Assembly (NCBI RefSeq): GCF_000482785.1
Contig: NZ_KI519499.1
Location: 434,001-498,000 of the forward strand
Length of the DNA stretch: 64,000 nt
Direction of reading: 5' to 3'
Source: Derxia gummosa DSM 723
GTDB lineage: Bacteria; Pseudomonadota; Gammaproteobacteria; Burkholderiales; Burkholderiaceae_E
The position numbers were made by a program, and so were the translations under genes. This document shows positions 12,064 to 25,948 of the stretch, piece after piece (the stretch's first letter is position 1; each line of letters starts with the position of its first letter). The notes beneath the pieces were generated by a model, which was given only the letters and a program-made list of their open reading frames with translations, was not told where the DNA came from and searched no databases.

Positions 12064-13632
12064 TCAGGCCACGCGGAACCGCGCGATCGCCTCGCTGAGC
12101 TGGCGCGCCTGCGCCTTGAGCGCGTCGGCCGCGGCGCTGCTCTGCTCGACGAGCGCCGCGTTCTGCTGCGTGACCGCGTCGAGCTGGTTCACCGCCAGCG
12201 TCACCTGCTCGATGCCCGCCGTCTGCTCGCGCGTGGCCGAGCCGATCTCGCGGATCAGTCCGCCGACCTGCTGCACGCGATCGACCACGTCGTCGATCGT
12301 GCGACCCGCCACGCTCACGCGCTCGCCGCCGGCATTCACCTTGTCGGCGGCCGCGCCGATGAGCGCCTTGATCTCCTTGGCCGCCTGCGCGCTGCGCTGG
12401 GCCAGCGTGCGGACTTCGGCCGCGACGACGGCAAAGCCGCGCCCCTGCTCGCCCGCCCGCGCCGCTTCCACGGCCGCGTTCAGCGCCAGGATGTTGGTCT
12501 GGAAGCTGATGCTGTCGATCACGCCGACGATCGCCTCCACCTGCCGCGACGAGGCTTCGATGTCCTGCATCACCGCCACCACGTCGCGCACCGCCGCGCC
12601 ACCGCGCTCGGCCACTTCCGACGCCTCGCCCGCCAGCCCGGTCACCTGACTCGCATGCTCGGCGTTCTGCCGCACCGTGCCCGACAGCTCCTCGAGCGAG
12701 GCCGACGACTGTTCGAGGCTCGCCGCTTGCTCCTCGGTGCGCGACGACAGGTCGAGGCTGCCGGCCGCGACCTCGACCGCGCCGGTCTCGATCTGCGTCG
12801 CCGCCTGCTTGAGCGAGCCGACGAGCGTCGAGAGCGAATCCACCATCGCCTGCTGCTCGCGCGCGAGGTCGGCGAGTTCATCGCCGCCGCTCGTGTCGAT
12901 GCGCACCGTGAGATCGCCGTGCGCGACCCGCCGCGCCACCTCGACGGCCGCGCCGAGCGGCCGCGTGATCGAGCGCGTGATGACGACCGTCGCCGCAATG
13001 CCCGCGAGCAGCGCGAACACCGATGCCCCGACCATCATCCGCGTGGCCGCCGTCATCGCCTCGGCGCCGCGCGCGACCGCCTCGTCCTTGAGCTTGAGGT
13101 TGTACTGCCAGTCCTCCTCGACCGAGTCGAGCACCGTGGCGGCCACCTTGCGCAGATCACCCTCGGCGATGCGCGTGCGCACGGCCTGGAGCTTGTCGGT
13201 ATCGCCGGTGGCGGCGGCCAGTTCCGCGCGCAACATCAGCCAGTGGCGCTGGTAGGCCTCGGCCGCGGTGCCGATCGCCGCCCAGCGCCGACGGTCCTCG
13301 TCGTCGCTGACGTAGGCGCGGCCGTATTCGGCATGGGCATCGACGAAGCTCTTCCAGCGCTTGTCGCGGTCGGCATCGGCGGTGGCGCGGCCCTTCTCGT
13401 CGCCGGCCAGCGCGATGCGCAGATCGGTGCGGCGCACGCCGCTCACGCCGTCGCGCATCTGAGCGAGCGCGGTCAGCGACGGAACGGTATTGCCGGACAC
13501 ATCGCGCGCCGCCGCGTCGATGTTGCCCATCTGCAGCAAGGCGACGCCGACGATGGCGGCGAGCAGCAGCAGCACGAGCCCGAAGCCGAGCGCGAGCCGT
13601 TGCGAAAGACGTATGCGGTTGAACGAGTTCAT
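12064..13632 (-). CDS. Methyl-accepting chemotaxis protein (paralogue 1)
   Basis: A 522-residue transmembrane chemoreceptor. The N-terminal helix ([20 protein letters not shown]) is followed by a periplasmic four-helix-bundle (4HB_MCP-like) ligand domain of about 150 residues, a second helix ([22 protein letters not shown]), a HAMP domain (about 215-265) and the cytoplasmic coiled coil. The signalling hairpin is in [20 protein letters not shown], the tip that contacts CheA/CheW. There is no C-terminal NWxxF tether for CheR/CheB. The adjacent gene at 14110-15678 is the same length and nearly identical across the signalling tip, indicating tandem duplication. The ligand is unknown; the sensory domains have diverged. 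Confidence 0.93.
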   Translation of the reverse strand: MNSFNRIRLSQRLALGFGLVLLLLAAIVGVALLQMGNIDAAARDVSGNTVPSLTALAQMRDGVSGVRRTDLRIALAGDEKGRATADADRDKRWKSFVDAHAEYGRAYVSDDEDRRRWAAIGTAAEAYQRHWLMLRAELAAATGDTDKLQAVRTRIAEGDLRKVAATVLDSVEEDWQYNLKLKDEAVARGAEAMTAATRMMVGASVFALLAGIAATVVITRSITRPLGAAVEVARRVAHGDLTVRIDTSGGDELADLAREQQAMVDSLSTLVGSLKQAATQIETGAVEVAAGSLDLSSRTEEQAASLEQSSASLEELSGTVRQNAEHASQVTGLAGEASEVAERGGAAVRDVVAVMQDIEASSRQVEAIVGVIDSISFQTNILALNAAVEAARAGEQGRGFAVVAAEVRTLAQRSAQAAKEIKALIGAAADKVNAGGERVSVAGRTIDDVVDRVQQVGGLIREIGSATREQTAGIEQVTLAVNQLDAVTQQNAALVEQSSAAADALKAQARQLSEAIARFRVA

Positions 13633-14109
13633 CGCGTTTCCAGGTCATGAGTCCTGCGGCTGGCACAGAGACGAATCCGGAAGCATGTCCGGAATCGGCA
13701 GCCGCCCATCAGCGGAGAAGGCTCGGCGCCAGACGGCAGTTCCACGATTCACGAAGAAGCCCGCCAACGACGCAGCAAGGCGACCAGGAGATGGCTCCAG
13801 CCCCAAGCCCAAGCCCGAGGCCGCGCAGCGGCCAATGGGCGCCACCGCATTCACGAGGGGACGGGAGCGGGTGGGGTTGGCGCGCTCGCCGTTGGGAGCG
13901 CCGAGTCATGCCGACGGGCGCCGGCGAGCGCCGCAGGCGCTCAGGTCCGCATGTCTGAGCCTTGCGCCCCTGGGCGCAAGGCGAGTTGGCGGACCGGGCC
14001 GGCGCCCGTCGGCATGGCGAGGGCAGCCGGCAACGCCGGCCGCTCTCTTCGGCGAGCGCGCCAACCCCACCCGCTCCCGCCCCCGTTCTCGAAAAGAAGC
14101 CCCCGCGCG
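13633..14109. other. 477-bp intergenic region between the two chemoreceptors, dominated by a nested palindrome
   Basis: No coding sequence is convincing here. The region contains the nested inverted repeat annotated separately, plus short GCCCAA-type microrepeats near 13799-13818 and a GGCCGC/GCGGCC hairpin near 13820-13835. Any promoter for the downstream chemoreceptor gene must lie on its 13633-13860 side. Confidence 0.6.
13862..14079. repeat. 218-bp nested imperfect palindrome
   Basis: Four nested inverted segments share one centre: 30 of 30 bp (13862-13891 with 14050-14079), 18 of 18 bp (13907-13924 with 13999-14016), 7 bp (13944-13950 with 13989-13995) and a 9-bp central hairpin CTTGCGCCC/GGGCGCAAG (13961-13969 with 13972-13980, 2-nt loop). 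The right half carries extra sequence with its own hairpin GCCGGC-AAC-GCCGGC (14026-14040). No open frame or target-site duplication is evident. It could be a miniature mobile element, a REP/BIME-like repeat or a very large transcript structure. Confidence 0.85.
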
Positions 14110-15678
14110 TCAAGCCACGCGGAATTGCGCCACCGCCGCCGCCAGTTCCTTCGCCTGCGACTTCAGGCTGTCCGCCGCCGCCGTGCTCTGCTCCACCAGC
14201 GCCGCGTTCTGCTGCGTCACCGCGTCGAGCTGCGACACCGCCTGGCTCACCTGCTCGATGCCGGCCGTCTGCTCGCGCGTCGCCGCGCCGATCTCGCGCA
14301 CCAGACCGCCCACCTTCTCGACGCGACTCACCACATCGTCGATGGTCTGGCCGGCCACCGTCACCCGCTGACCGCCCTGGTTCACCTTGTCCGCGGCGGT
14401 GCCGATCAGGTCCTTGATCTCCTTGGCCGCCTGCGCGCTGCGCTGGGCCAGCGTGCGGACCTCGGCCGCGACGACGGCAAAGCCGCGCCCCTGCTCGCCC
14501 GCCCGTGCCGCTTCCACGGCCGCGTTCAGCGCCAGGATGTTGGTCTGGAAGCTGATGCCGTCGATCACGCCGACGATCGCCTCCACCTGCCGCGACGAAG
14601 CCTCGATCTCCTGCATCACCGACACCACCTCGCGCACCGCCGCGCCGCCGCGCGCCGCGACATTGCTCGCGTCATCGGCCAGCTGCGTCACCTGCACCGC
14701 GTGCTCGGCGTTCTGCTTGACCGTCCCGGTCAGTTCCTCGAGCGAGGCCGACGATTGCTCCAGGCTCGCGGCCTGCTCCTCGGTGCGCGACGAGAGGTCG
14801 ATGCTGCCCGCCGCCACCTCGCCCGCGCCGGTCTCGATCTGCAGCGACGCCTGCTTGAGGCGGCCGATCAGCGTGCTCAGGTTCTGGATCATGGTTTGCT
14901 GGGCGCGGGCCAGATCGGCCAGTTCATCGCTGCCCGAGGCATGCAGGCGCACCGTCAGGTCGCCGTCGGCGACGCGGTTGGCGGCGTCCACCGCCTCGCG
15001 CAGCGGCACGACGATCGAACGCGTGATGGCAAGCGTCGCGCCGATGCCGATGAGCAGCGCCAGCGCGGCGGCCACCACCATCGCGGTACGCGCCATCGCG
15101 TCGGCGCGCTTGGCCTGGGCCACGGCCTCGTCCGCCAGCTTGAGGTTGTATTCCCAGTCGGTCTCGATCGCCTGTAGCGCCTCGTTCACCGCCTTGAGCA
15201 CGGGGCCGGAATTGACCTGGTTGCGCAGCGCCTCGGCGCGCGCGGGGTCGGCATCGGCGGCGACGAGTTCATCGCGCAGCGAGGTCGACAGGCGGCGGTA
15301 GTCGGCGGCGAGCTTGCCGACCGACTGCCAGAGCTCCCGGTCCTTGTCGTCGCTGATCGCGGTGCGGCCGTACTTCTCGTAGTTCTCGTCGAACGTCTTC
15401 CAGGCCTTGGCGCGCTGCTCGTCGGTGCTGGCGCGGACGGTCTGGTCATCGGCCAGTGCGAAGCGCAGCTCGGCGCGTCGCGCCGTGCTCAAACCATCGC
15501 GCATGTTGGCCATCAGCGTGAGCGACGGCACGGTGTTGCCGCCGAGATTGGTGGCCGCCGCGCCGATGGCCGCGATCTGCACCCAGGCCACCGCGACGAT
15601 GGCCATGCAGAGCGCCAGCACGAGGCCGAAGCCCAGCGCCAGACGCCGTGAAAGCTTGAATTGATTGAGCCATCCCAC
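14110..15678 (-). CDS. Methyl-accepting chemotaxis protein (paralogue 2)
   Basis: A 522-residue chemoreceptor, paralogue of its neighbour. I chose the GTG at 15678 because AGGAGA lies 8 nt upstream and because it gives the same length and N-terminal pattern ([20 protein letters not shown]) as paralogue 1. Layout: TM1 around 13-35, periplasmic four-helix-bundle domain with [23 protein letters not shown]2 ([20 protein letters not shown]), HAMP, then a methylation-helix coiled coil with the signalling tip [20 protein letters not shown]. Over roughly 180 bp around the tip it is almost base-for-base identical to paralogue 1, while the ligand domains differ. No CheR/CheB-tethering pentapeptide is seen. 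Confidence 0.92.
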   Translation of the reverse strand: MGWLNQFKLSRRLALGFGLVLALCMAIVAVAWVQIAAIGAAATNLGGNTVPSLTLMANMRDGLSTARRAELRFALADDQTVRASTDEQRAKAWKTFDENYEKYGRTAISDDKDRELWQSVGKLAADYRRLSTSLRDELVAADADPARAEALRNQVNSGPVLKAVNEALQAIETDWEYNLKLADEAVAQAKRADAMARTAMVVAAALALLIGIGATLAITRSIVVPLREAVDAANRVADGDLTVRLHASGSDELADLARAQQTMIQNLSTLIGRLKQASLQIETGAGEVAAGSIDLSSRTEEQAASLEQSSASLEELTGTVKQNAEHAVQVTQLADDASNVAARGGAAVREVVSVMQEIEASSRQVEAIVGVIDGISFQTNILALNAAVEAARAGEQGRGFAVVAAEVRTLAQRSAQAAKEIKDLIGTAADKVNQGGQRVTVAGQTIDDVVSRVEKVGGLVREIGAATREQTAGIEQVSQAVSQLDAVTQQNAALVEQSTAAADSLKSQAKELAAAVAQFRVA

Positions 15679-15854
15679 GAGTGCCGTCTCCTGTCGTTTG
15701 TTATGGGCACGGTCGACAGGCGCTCCCCCGAGCACTCGACGCCGACCTGTACGTTAGTTTCCACTCACACTACAGGCCGGCATTCACGCGAGCAGGGCCA
15801 TCGCGGCCCGCCAGTTCGCGGCTTATCCCATGACGCCAAGGGCGACGGTTCGGC

Positions 15855-17849
<1,995 letters not shown>

Positions 17850-17883
17850 TCAATTCACATCATGAGAAATCGGGAGCCTCAAG

Positions 17884-17903
17884 TTATTCACAATTCTTGT
17901 GAA
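17884..17903. promoter_or_regulatory. DnaA-box-like palindrome upstream of parE
   Basis: TTCACAA-TTC-TTGTGAA (17887-17903) is a perfect 7-bp inverted repeat. TTATTCACA (17884-17892) matches the DnaA box TTATNCACA, and the opposite arm reads TTGTTCACA, one base off. It lies 35-54 bp before parE, where it could overlap the promoter. Confidence 0.45.
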
Positions 17904-18107
17904 CAAAGAGGGACTTGACTCGCCCGCAAGCCGCGCCGTTGCTGGCTTGCGCTGGTTTGCCCAGTTTTTCGGCATGCGGCGCGCGGCGGTTGCTGCGGCA
18001 CCGAATCCGGGCTTCGCGGGCGTTTGCCCCCCTTGACACAGTCATCTGGCAAGCGGGGCGAGCATTTCACGTGCCAGGCCGGGTCGGCCGGGGCGGTTTC
18101 ATTCTAG

Positions 18108-20138
18108 TCAGCCGCCGGCGCGCTCTTCCAGTTCCGCCCAGCGGGTGATGGCGGCCTCGAGCTTCTCGCCGAGCGCGCTGAGTTCGGCCGTGAGCGCGGG
18201 GATTTCCGCCGCGCGGCTTGCATAGGTGGCCGGATCGGCCAGCATCGCCTGGAGGCGGGTCTGCTCGGCCTCCATCGCCTCGATGCCGGCGGGCAGGGTG
18301 TCGAGTTCGCGCTGCTCCTTGTACGAGAGCTTGACGCGCGGACGTGCCGCGTTGCCCGCCGCGCCGCCGCTGGCCGTGGCATTGCCCGCGGCGCCGCCCG
18401 CGCTGCCACCGTTGCCCGCGCCCGCCTCCGCGCCCTTGCCGCCCTGGGCCGCGCCGGCCTTGGTCGCGGCCTCGGCCTTGCCGGGCGCGAGGGTCTTGTC
18501 GGCGCGCGGATCGGCCGTCACCACCATGCCGCCGCGCGCGCGCTCCACATCGGCCCAGCCGCCCACGTATTCGCTCCAGCGGCCGTCACCCTCGGCCAGC
18601 ACGCATTGCGTGACCACCTCGTCGATGAAGGCGCGGTCGTGCGACACGATCAGCACGGTGCCGTCGTAGTCGAGCAGCAGTTCCTCCAGCAGTTCCAGCG
18701 TCTCGATGTCGAGGTCGTTGGTCGGCTCGTCCAGCACCAGCAGATTGGCCGGCTGGGCGAACAGCCGCGCCAGCAGTAGCCGGTTGCGCTCGCCGCCCGA
18801 CAGACTCTTGACCGGCGAATTGGCGCGCGCCGGCGCGAACAGGAAGTCGCCGAGATAGCTCATGACGTGCTTGCGCTCGGTGCCGATCTCGACGTAGTCG
18901 CTGCCCGGCGCGATCGTGTCGCGCAGCGACTTCTCGAGATCGAGCGCGGCGCGCATCTGGTCGAAGTAGGCGACGCGCAGGCCGGTGCCGAGCTTGACCT
19001 TGCCCTCATCGGGCGCCAGCTCGCCGAGGATGAGCCGCAGCAGCGTCGTCTTGCCCGCGCCGTTGTCGCCGAGGATGCCGAGCTTGTCGCCGCGCATCAG
19101 CGCGAGGTCGAGGTTGCGCACGATCGTCCGCTCGCCGAAGCGCTTGGTCACGCCCGTCAGCTCGGCCACGCGCTTGCCCGAACGCTCGCCCGACTCGATC
19201 GACAGCTTCACGTTGCCCTGGGCATTGCGGCGGTCGGCGCGCTCCTTGCGCATTTCCACCAGCCGCGCCACGCGGCCGACGCTGCGGGTGCGGCGCGCCT
19301 CCACGCCCTTGCGGATCCACACCTCTTCCTGCGCCAGCAGCTTGTCGAAGCGCGCGTTGGCCAGCGCCTCGGCCTCGCGCATGTCGGCCTTGCGGCGGCG
19401 ATAGGCGTCGAAGTTGCCCGGGAAGGACGCGAGCTTGCCCCGGTCCAGCTCGACGATGCGCGTCGCCACCTTGTCGAGAAAGCGCCGGTCGTGGGTCACG
19501 AACACCAGCGAGAAGCCCGGCGGAAAACCCGGCTGCTCGACCAGCAGCTGCTCCAGCCAGGCGATTGCCGCGAAGTCGAGATGGTTGGTCGGCTCGTCGA
19601 GCATGAGCACGTCGGGCTCGGCCACCAGCGCCTGCGCCAGCGCCACGCGCTTGCGCTGCCCGCCCGACATCGAGCCCACCTTCGTGCCCGCCGCGATGCC
19701 GAGCCGGCCGAGCCAGGCCTCGACGCGGTGCGCCGCGCCCCAGGCGCCGGCCGCCTCCAGCGCCGCCTGGGCGTGGCTCAGGCGGTCGAGCGCGGCCGGA
19801 TCGTCATGCGCGGTGTCGAGCGCGGCGAGCGCCGATTCATACGCGGTGATGAGCGCCGCGCCCGGCAGGCCGGCGGCGACCGCCTCGGCCGCCGTGTGCT
19901 CGGGATCGAGCTCCGGCTCCTGCGCCACGAGCGCGATGCGCGCGCCCGATTGCACGACGCGCTGGCCGTCGTCGAGCGCCGAGTCGCCGACCAGCACGCG
20001 CAGCAGGCTCGACTTGCCGGTGCCGTTGCGGCCGATGAGGCCGACGCGCTCGCCCGCTTCCAGCGAAAAATCGGTGTGATCGAGCAGCGGCCAGTGCCCG
20101 AAGGCCAGCGATGCGTCGTTGAGTGTCAGTAGTGCCAT
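18108..20138 (-). CDS. uup: ABC-F family ATP-binding protein
   Basis: Uup is a soluble ABC-F ATPase with two nucleotide-binding domains, implicated in ribosome function and transposon-excision control. The first domain has Walker A GRNGTGKSS, signature MSGGQRKR and Walker B VLMLDEPTNHLD. The second has Walker A GDNGAGKTT, signature LSGGERNR and Walker B LLVLDEPTNDLD. An arginine-rich inter-domain linker (TRSVGRVARLVEMRKERADRR) is present. The C-terminus ends in the DNA-binding coiled coil typical of Uup (KLSYKEQRELDTLPAGIEAM), separated by a Gly/Ala-rich spacer of about 50 residues. The start at 20138 gives the standard N-terminus MALLTLNDASLAFG and 676 residues; the frame is open further upstream but that part looks non-coding. 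Confidence 0.93.
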   Translation of the reverse strand: MALLTLNDASLAFGHWPLLDHTDFSLEAGERVGLIGRNGTGKSSLLRVLVGDSALDDGQRVVQSGARIALVAQEPELDPEHTAAEAVAAGLPGAALITAYESALAALDTAHDDPAALDRLSHAQAALEAAGAWGAAHRVEAWLGRLGIAAGTKVGSMSGGQRKRVALAQALVAEPDVLMLDEPTNHLDFAAIAWLEQLLVEQPGFPPGFSLVFVTHDRRFLDKVATRIVELDRGKLASFPGNFDAYRRRKADMREAEALANARFDKLLAQEEVWIRKGVEARRTRSVGRVARLVEMRKERADRRNAQGNVKLSIESGERSGKRVAELTGVTKRFGERTIVRNLDLALMRGDKLGILGDNGAGKTTLLRLILGELAPDEGKVKLGTGLRVAYFDQMRAALDLEKSLRDTIAPGSDYVEIGTERKHVMSYLGDFLFAPARANSPVKSLSGGERNRLLLARLFAQPANLLVLDEPTNDLDIETLELLEELLLDYDGTVLIVSHDRAFIDEVVTQCVLAEGDGRWSEYVGGWADVERARGGMVVTADPRADKTLAPGKAEAATKAGAAQGGKGAEAGAGNGGSAGGAAGNATASGGAAGNAARPRVKLSYKEQRELDTLPAGIEAMEAEQTRLQAMLADPATYASRAAEIPALTAELSALGEKLEAAITRWAELEERAGG

Positions 20139-20401
20139 GTATGAGAAGCCCTTTTGCAGCCGCCTATGATCGCTCGCTTTCCGCTGCTGCCCCGCGCCGC
20201 ACGGCGGGGCCGCCGTCGATGCATCAGGGGTTCGCGCGTCCTCTCCCGCCGCCGGACGGGCGCCACGAGGGCGCAAAACCATGACTCGATCGGTCAGGGC
20301 CGAAGCAGCCGTTCGGCCGACGGCCAGGACGCGCCGGCCGCGACGGGCGCCAACTGGCGTGTGAAACAGGCAAGGGAAACATCCGTGCAGAGAGAAGAGC
20401 G

Positions 20402-23605
<3,204 letters not shown>

Positions 23606-23755
23606 ACCGGACCGCCCGCAATTTGGCGGTGCCAGACGGAATCCACCCGAACGCGCCGGCCAATCCGCCACGACGGGCGATCACTAGCGACTCGGGGCGC
23701 TGTTACCGATTCCGCCGAATTACGCCAGCGCGACGGAATTCAACGATCTCTTGGC

Positions 23756-23761
23756 TATACT
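23756..23761 (+). promoter_or_regulatory. Candidate -10 element for tRNA-Arg
   Basis: TATACT, 40 bp before the mature tRNA 5' end, is a near-consensus -10 box in GC-rich surroundings. No good -35 was found at the right distance. Confidence 0.35.
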
Positions 23762-23800
23762 CTGCGGCCCTGCGGATCGCGGCTTGCTCCGCCGGGTGCT

Positions 23801-23875
23801 CTCTCCGTAGTTCAATGGATAGAACGGGCGCCTCCTAAGCGCCAGATACAGGTTCGATTCCTGTCGGAGGGACCA
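23801..23875 (+). tRNA. tRNA-Arg (anticodon CCU)
   Basis: A 75-nt cloverleaf with a fully paired acceptor (CTCTCCG at 23801-23807 with CGGAGGG at 23865-23871, one G-T pair), D-arm GTTC/GAAC, anticodon stem GGCGC/GCGCC with loop CTCCTAA, T-arm ACAGG-TTCGATT-CCTGT, discriminator A and encoded CCA. The anticodon CCT (23834-23836) reads the AGG arginine codon, rare in a genome this GC-rich. Such tRNA genes are frequent phage integration sites, but no integrase or duplicated 3' end is present here. Confidence 0.97.
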
Positions 23876-23883
23876 GCAAATGC

Positions 23884-23922
23884 AAAGGGGCGGTCACGTT
23901 GTCACGTGACCGCCCCTTTTTC
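23884..23922 (+). terminator. Strong intrinsic terminator after tRNA-Arg
   Basis: A perfect 15-bp stem pairs AAAGGGGCGGTCACG (23884-23898) with 23905-23919, with a 6-nt loop and a following run of T residues, 9 nt downstream of the tRNA CCA end. Confidence 0.92.
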
Positions 23923-24108
23923 TTGCTGCCCGACCTTCGATCGGCTGCCGCCCATCGATTTCAGCCAATGCCTCGGCGAATCAACGACGGATATCGGGCA
24001 ATTTCATGACCGGGCGGAAACAATCGATTTTCCTGACGGGAAGCCCGGAATCGCGCCGCGATTGCTGCGCGACTGCAAGGAAGCCGCCGATTGACCGCCG
24101 CCGTGAAA
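23923..24108. other. Non-coding spacer between tRNA terminator and hns-like gene
   Basis: Less GC-rich than its surroundings and without a convincing gene, repeat or promoter on either strand. Confidence 0.5.
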
Positions 24109-24420
24109 TCAGATTGCGAATTCTTCGATCGACTTGCCGGCCGCGAGCGCGTCCTTGAGCCAGTTGGGCTTGCGACCATGACCGCTCCAGGTCTGGCCTT
24201 CCGGACCCTTGTACTTGGCAACCGAGCCGGAACCGGCTTCACGCTTGGCCACCGGGGCGGGCGTGCCACCGACGAGACCGAGATCCTTTGCGCTCAGGCC
24301 GTATTCCTTGATCTTGGCCTTGACTTCGCTAATGACGTTTTGCAGTTCAGTCTTGCGAACGGCATCAGCTTCTTCTTGGAGCCTGGCGATTTGGGCCTGG
24401 AGTTCGGCGTAGGTGGGCAT
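24109..24420 (-). CDS. H-NS family nucleoid-associated protein (BpH3-like)
   Basis: A 103-residue xenogeneic-silencer-type DNA-binding protein. The N-terminal half (about 5-45) is a coiled-coil oligomerisation region with AELQAQIARLQEEADAVR. A Pro/Ala linker follows, and the C-terminus has the H-NS DNA-binding motif TWSGHGRKPNWLKDAL, which inserts into the AT-rich minor groove. Length and pattern match the small H-NS/BpH3 proteins of Bordetella and Burkholderia. The core motif reads SGHGRKP rather than the commoner SGRGRxP. The start at 24420 is supported by AGGAG about 7 nt upstream; the frame opens earlier, but that part is AT-rich leader. Monocistronic. Confidence 0.92.
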   Translation of the reverse strand: MPTYAELQAQIARLQEEADAVRKTELQNVISEVKAKIKEYGLSAKDLGLVGGTPAPVAKREAGSGSVAKYKGPEGQTWSGHGRKPNWLKDALAAGKSIEEFAI

Positions 24421-24594
24421 GTGGTACTCCTCTTTCCCGTGGCAAAAAAGTTTGACGGGCGGAAAATAGCACAACAGCCTCGCAATTGTGCAAGCCGGAC
24501 TCCTATTCATTTGTTGCAAATCCCGATTCACGGCTAATTGAGTCGTTTCACATCGGGCAAGCCGTTTGCCCGACGCGAACGACAATCGGGGCGA
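24421..24594. promoter_or_regulatory. AT-rich promoter region of the hns-like gene
   Basis: This leader is much richer in A/T than the rest of the window. On the minus strand it contains TTGCAC and, 19 nt on, TATTTT (within TGTGCTATTTT, an extended -10 look), plus short runs of A and T. H-NS genes are commonly autoregulated at such sequences, but that is inference here. Confidence 0.4.
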
Positions 24595-25935
24595 CTACCG
24601 AGCAGTCGTTGGAGAAAGCCGGTTTTCGCCCAGTACATGACAGGCCGAGATCGCGCGGTCATCGCCAAGCATCACAAGGGCAAACAGCTTTTCCTCGATG
24701 GTTTGCGCGATGCCGCTGCGACGCAGCAGTACCGGCGTGGCGGCCCAATCGATCACGATGAAATCAGCTTCGGCACCCGGAACGAATCGGCCGATGCGAT
24801 CGGCGACGCCAAGTGCCTTCGCGCCGGCCAGCGTGCCCAAATGCAGCAAATCGAAGGCGCTGAGCGAAGTGCCTTTCAATTGGCCGATCTTGTAGGACTC
24901 AGAAAGCGTGCGAAGCATGCTGTAGGAGGTGCCGCCCCCCACGTCGCTGCCCACGCACACGGCCATGCCGTCGGCCGCGGCGGCGTCGAAATCGAACAAT
25001 CCGCTGCCGAGAAAGAGATTCGACGTCGGGCAATGCACGGCGACCGCGCCGGTTTGCGCCATGCGGCGCCGATCGGCAGCGTCGAGATGCACGCAATGGC
25101 CGTACAACGCGCGTTCGCGCAGCAGGCCGACACGGTCATACACGTCCACATAACTGCGCGAATCGGGGAATAGATCGCGCACGGCGGCAATCTCGGCGTG
25201 GTTTTCAGCCACATGGGTCTGAATGTAAACGTCCGGAAATTCACGTGCGAGCCGGCCCGCACTTTCGAGCTGGGCCGGCGTCGATGTGATTGCGAAGCGC
25301 GGAGTGATCGCGATGGAAAGCCGGTCGCGGCCATGCCAGCGCTCGATGAGGGCGCGCGTTTCGGCTTCGCCGCTGGCGGCCGTATCGGTTAGCGCGGCCG
25401 GCGCATTGCGATCCATCAGTACCTTGCCGGCAATCAGGCGCATTTGCCGCGCCTGTGCGAGCTCGAACAGCGCATCGACCGAATGCTCATGAACGGTGGC
25501 GAATACGACTGCTGTCGTGGTGCCGTTGCGCAACAGTTCATCGAGAAAGAAGCGGCTGGTTTCTCGCGCGTGCTCGAGTCGCGCAAACGATTGCTCGGAC
25601 GGAAATGTGTAACGTTCAAGCCAGTCGAGCAGTTGTGTGCCGTATGAGGCGATCACATCGACCTGGGGCGAATGGATATGCCCGTCGACGAATCCCGGAA
25701 GAATCAGCTTGCCGCGCTGATCGACAACTTCGATGTCACCCAGACGTGCAAGCAATGCATGGGCGGGACCGACTTCGACCACATGGCCGTTTTCGACGAC
25801 GAGCACGCCGTCCTCAAAGTATTCGACGCCATCGGGCAATCCGTCGGCGCCGCGCGCGCCGGGTGCCTTCAGGCAATGCAGGATGGACGAACGAAAAGCG
25901 CGGGGCTTGCCCGCGCTTTCTGACCTTGAAGTCAT
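24595..25935 (-). CDS. guaD: Guanine deaminase
   Basis: A 446-residue zinc amidohydrolase converting guanine to xanthine and ammonia, feeding XdhAB encoded in the same operon. Signatures are the metal site PGFVDGHIHSPQVD, the zinc-ligand His with catalytic Glu in THVAENHAEI, and the closing GSDVGGGTSYSMLR, which fixes the Asp ligand and is specific to GuaD. The start at 25935 has AAGGGG upstream and lies 13 bp past the permease stop, making it the last gene of the purine operon. Two oddities: it is visibly less GC-rich than the genes before it, and codons 5-14 form a 10-bp hairpin followed by TTTT that looks like an intrinsic terminator inside the coding sequence. Confidence 0.95.
   Translation of the reverse strand: MTSRSESAGKPRAFRSSILHCLKAPGARGADGLPDGVEYFEDGVLVVENGHVVEVGPAHALLARLGDIEVVDQRGKLILPGFVDGHIHSPQVDVIASYGTQLLDWLERYTFPSEQSFARLEHARETSRFFLDELLRNGTTTAVVFATVHEHSVDALFELAQARQMRLIAGKVLMDRNAPAALTDTAASGEAETRALIERWHGRDRLSIAITPRFAITSTPAQLESAGRLAREFPDVYIQTHVAENHAEIAAVRDLFPDSRSYVDVYDRVGLLRERALYGHCVHLDAADRRRMAQTGAVAVHCPTSNLFLGSGLFDFDAAAADGMAVCVGSDVGGGTSYSMLRTLSESYKIGQLKGTSLSAFDLLHLGTLAGAKALGVADRIGRFVPGAEADFIVIDWAATPVLLRRSGIAQTIEEKLFALVMLGDDRAISACHVLGENRLSPTTAR
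25895..25919 (-). terminator. Terminator-like hairpin inside the first codons of guaD
   Basis: AAAGCGCGGG (25895-25904) and CCCGCGCTTT (25910-25919) form a perfect 10-bp stem with a 5-nt loop. On the minus-strand transcript it is followed by T, CGTT and lies 16-40 nt into guaD, just after the permease stop. It may attenuate read-through into guaD. Confidence 0.5.
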
Positions 25936-25948
25936 GTTTGCAGCCCCT

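Noticed and set aside
17884-17903. Replication origin
   Set aside because: Only one or two DnaA-like boxes are present, with no AT-rich unwinding region and no dnaA, dnaN or parAB nearby.
23611-23630. Terminator of the hybrid kinase gene
   Set aside because: ACCGCC/GGCGGT is only a 6-bp stem with an 8-nt loop and no U-tract.
23906-24094. Small plus-strand open frame after the tRNA terminator
   Set aside because: No ribosome site and it starts inside the terminator stem.
23801-24600. Genomic island integrated at tRNA-Arg
   Set aside because: No integrase and no duplicated tRNA 3' end were found. The lower-GC stretch is explained by the hns promoter region and guaD.
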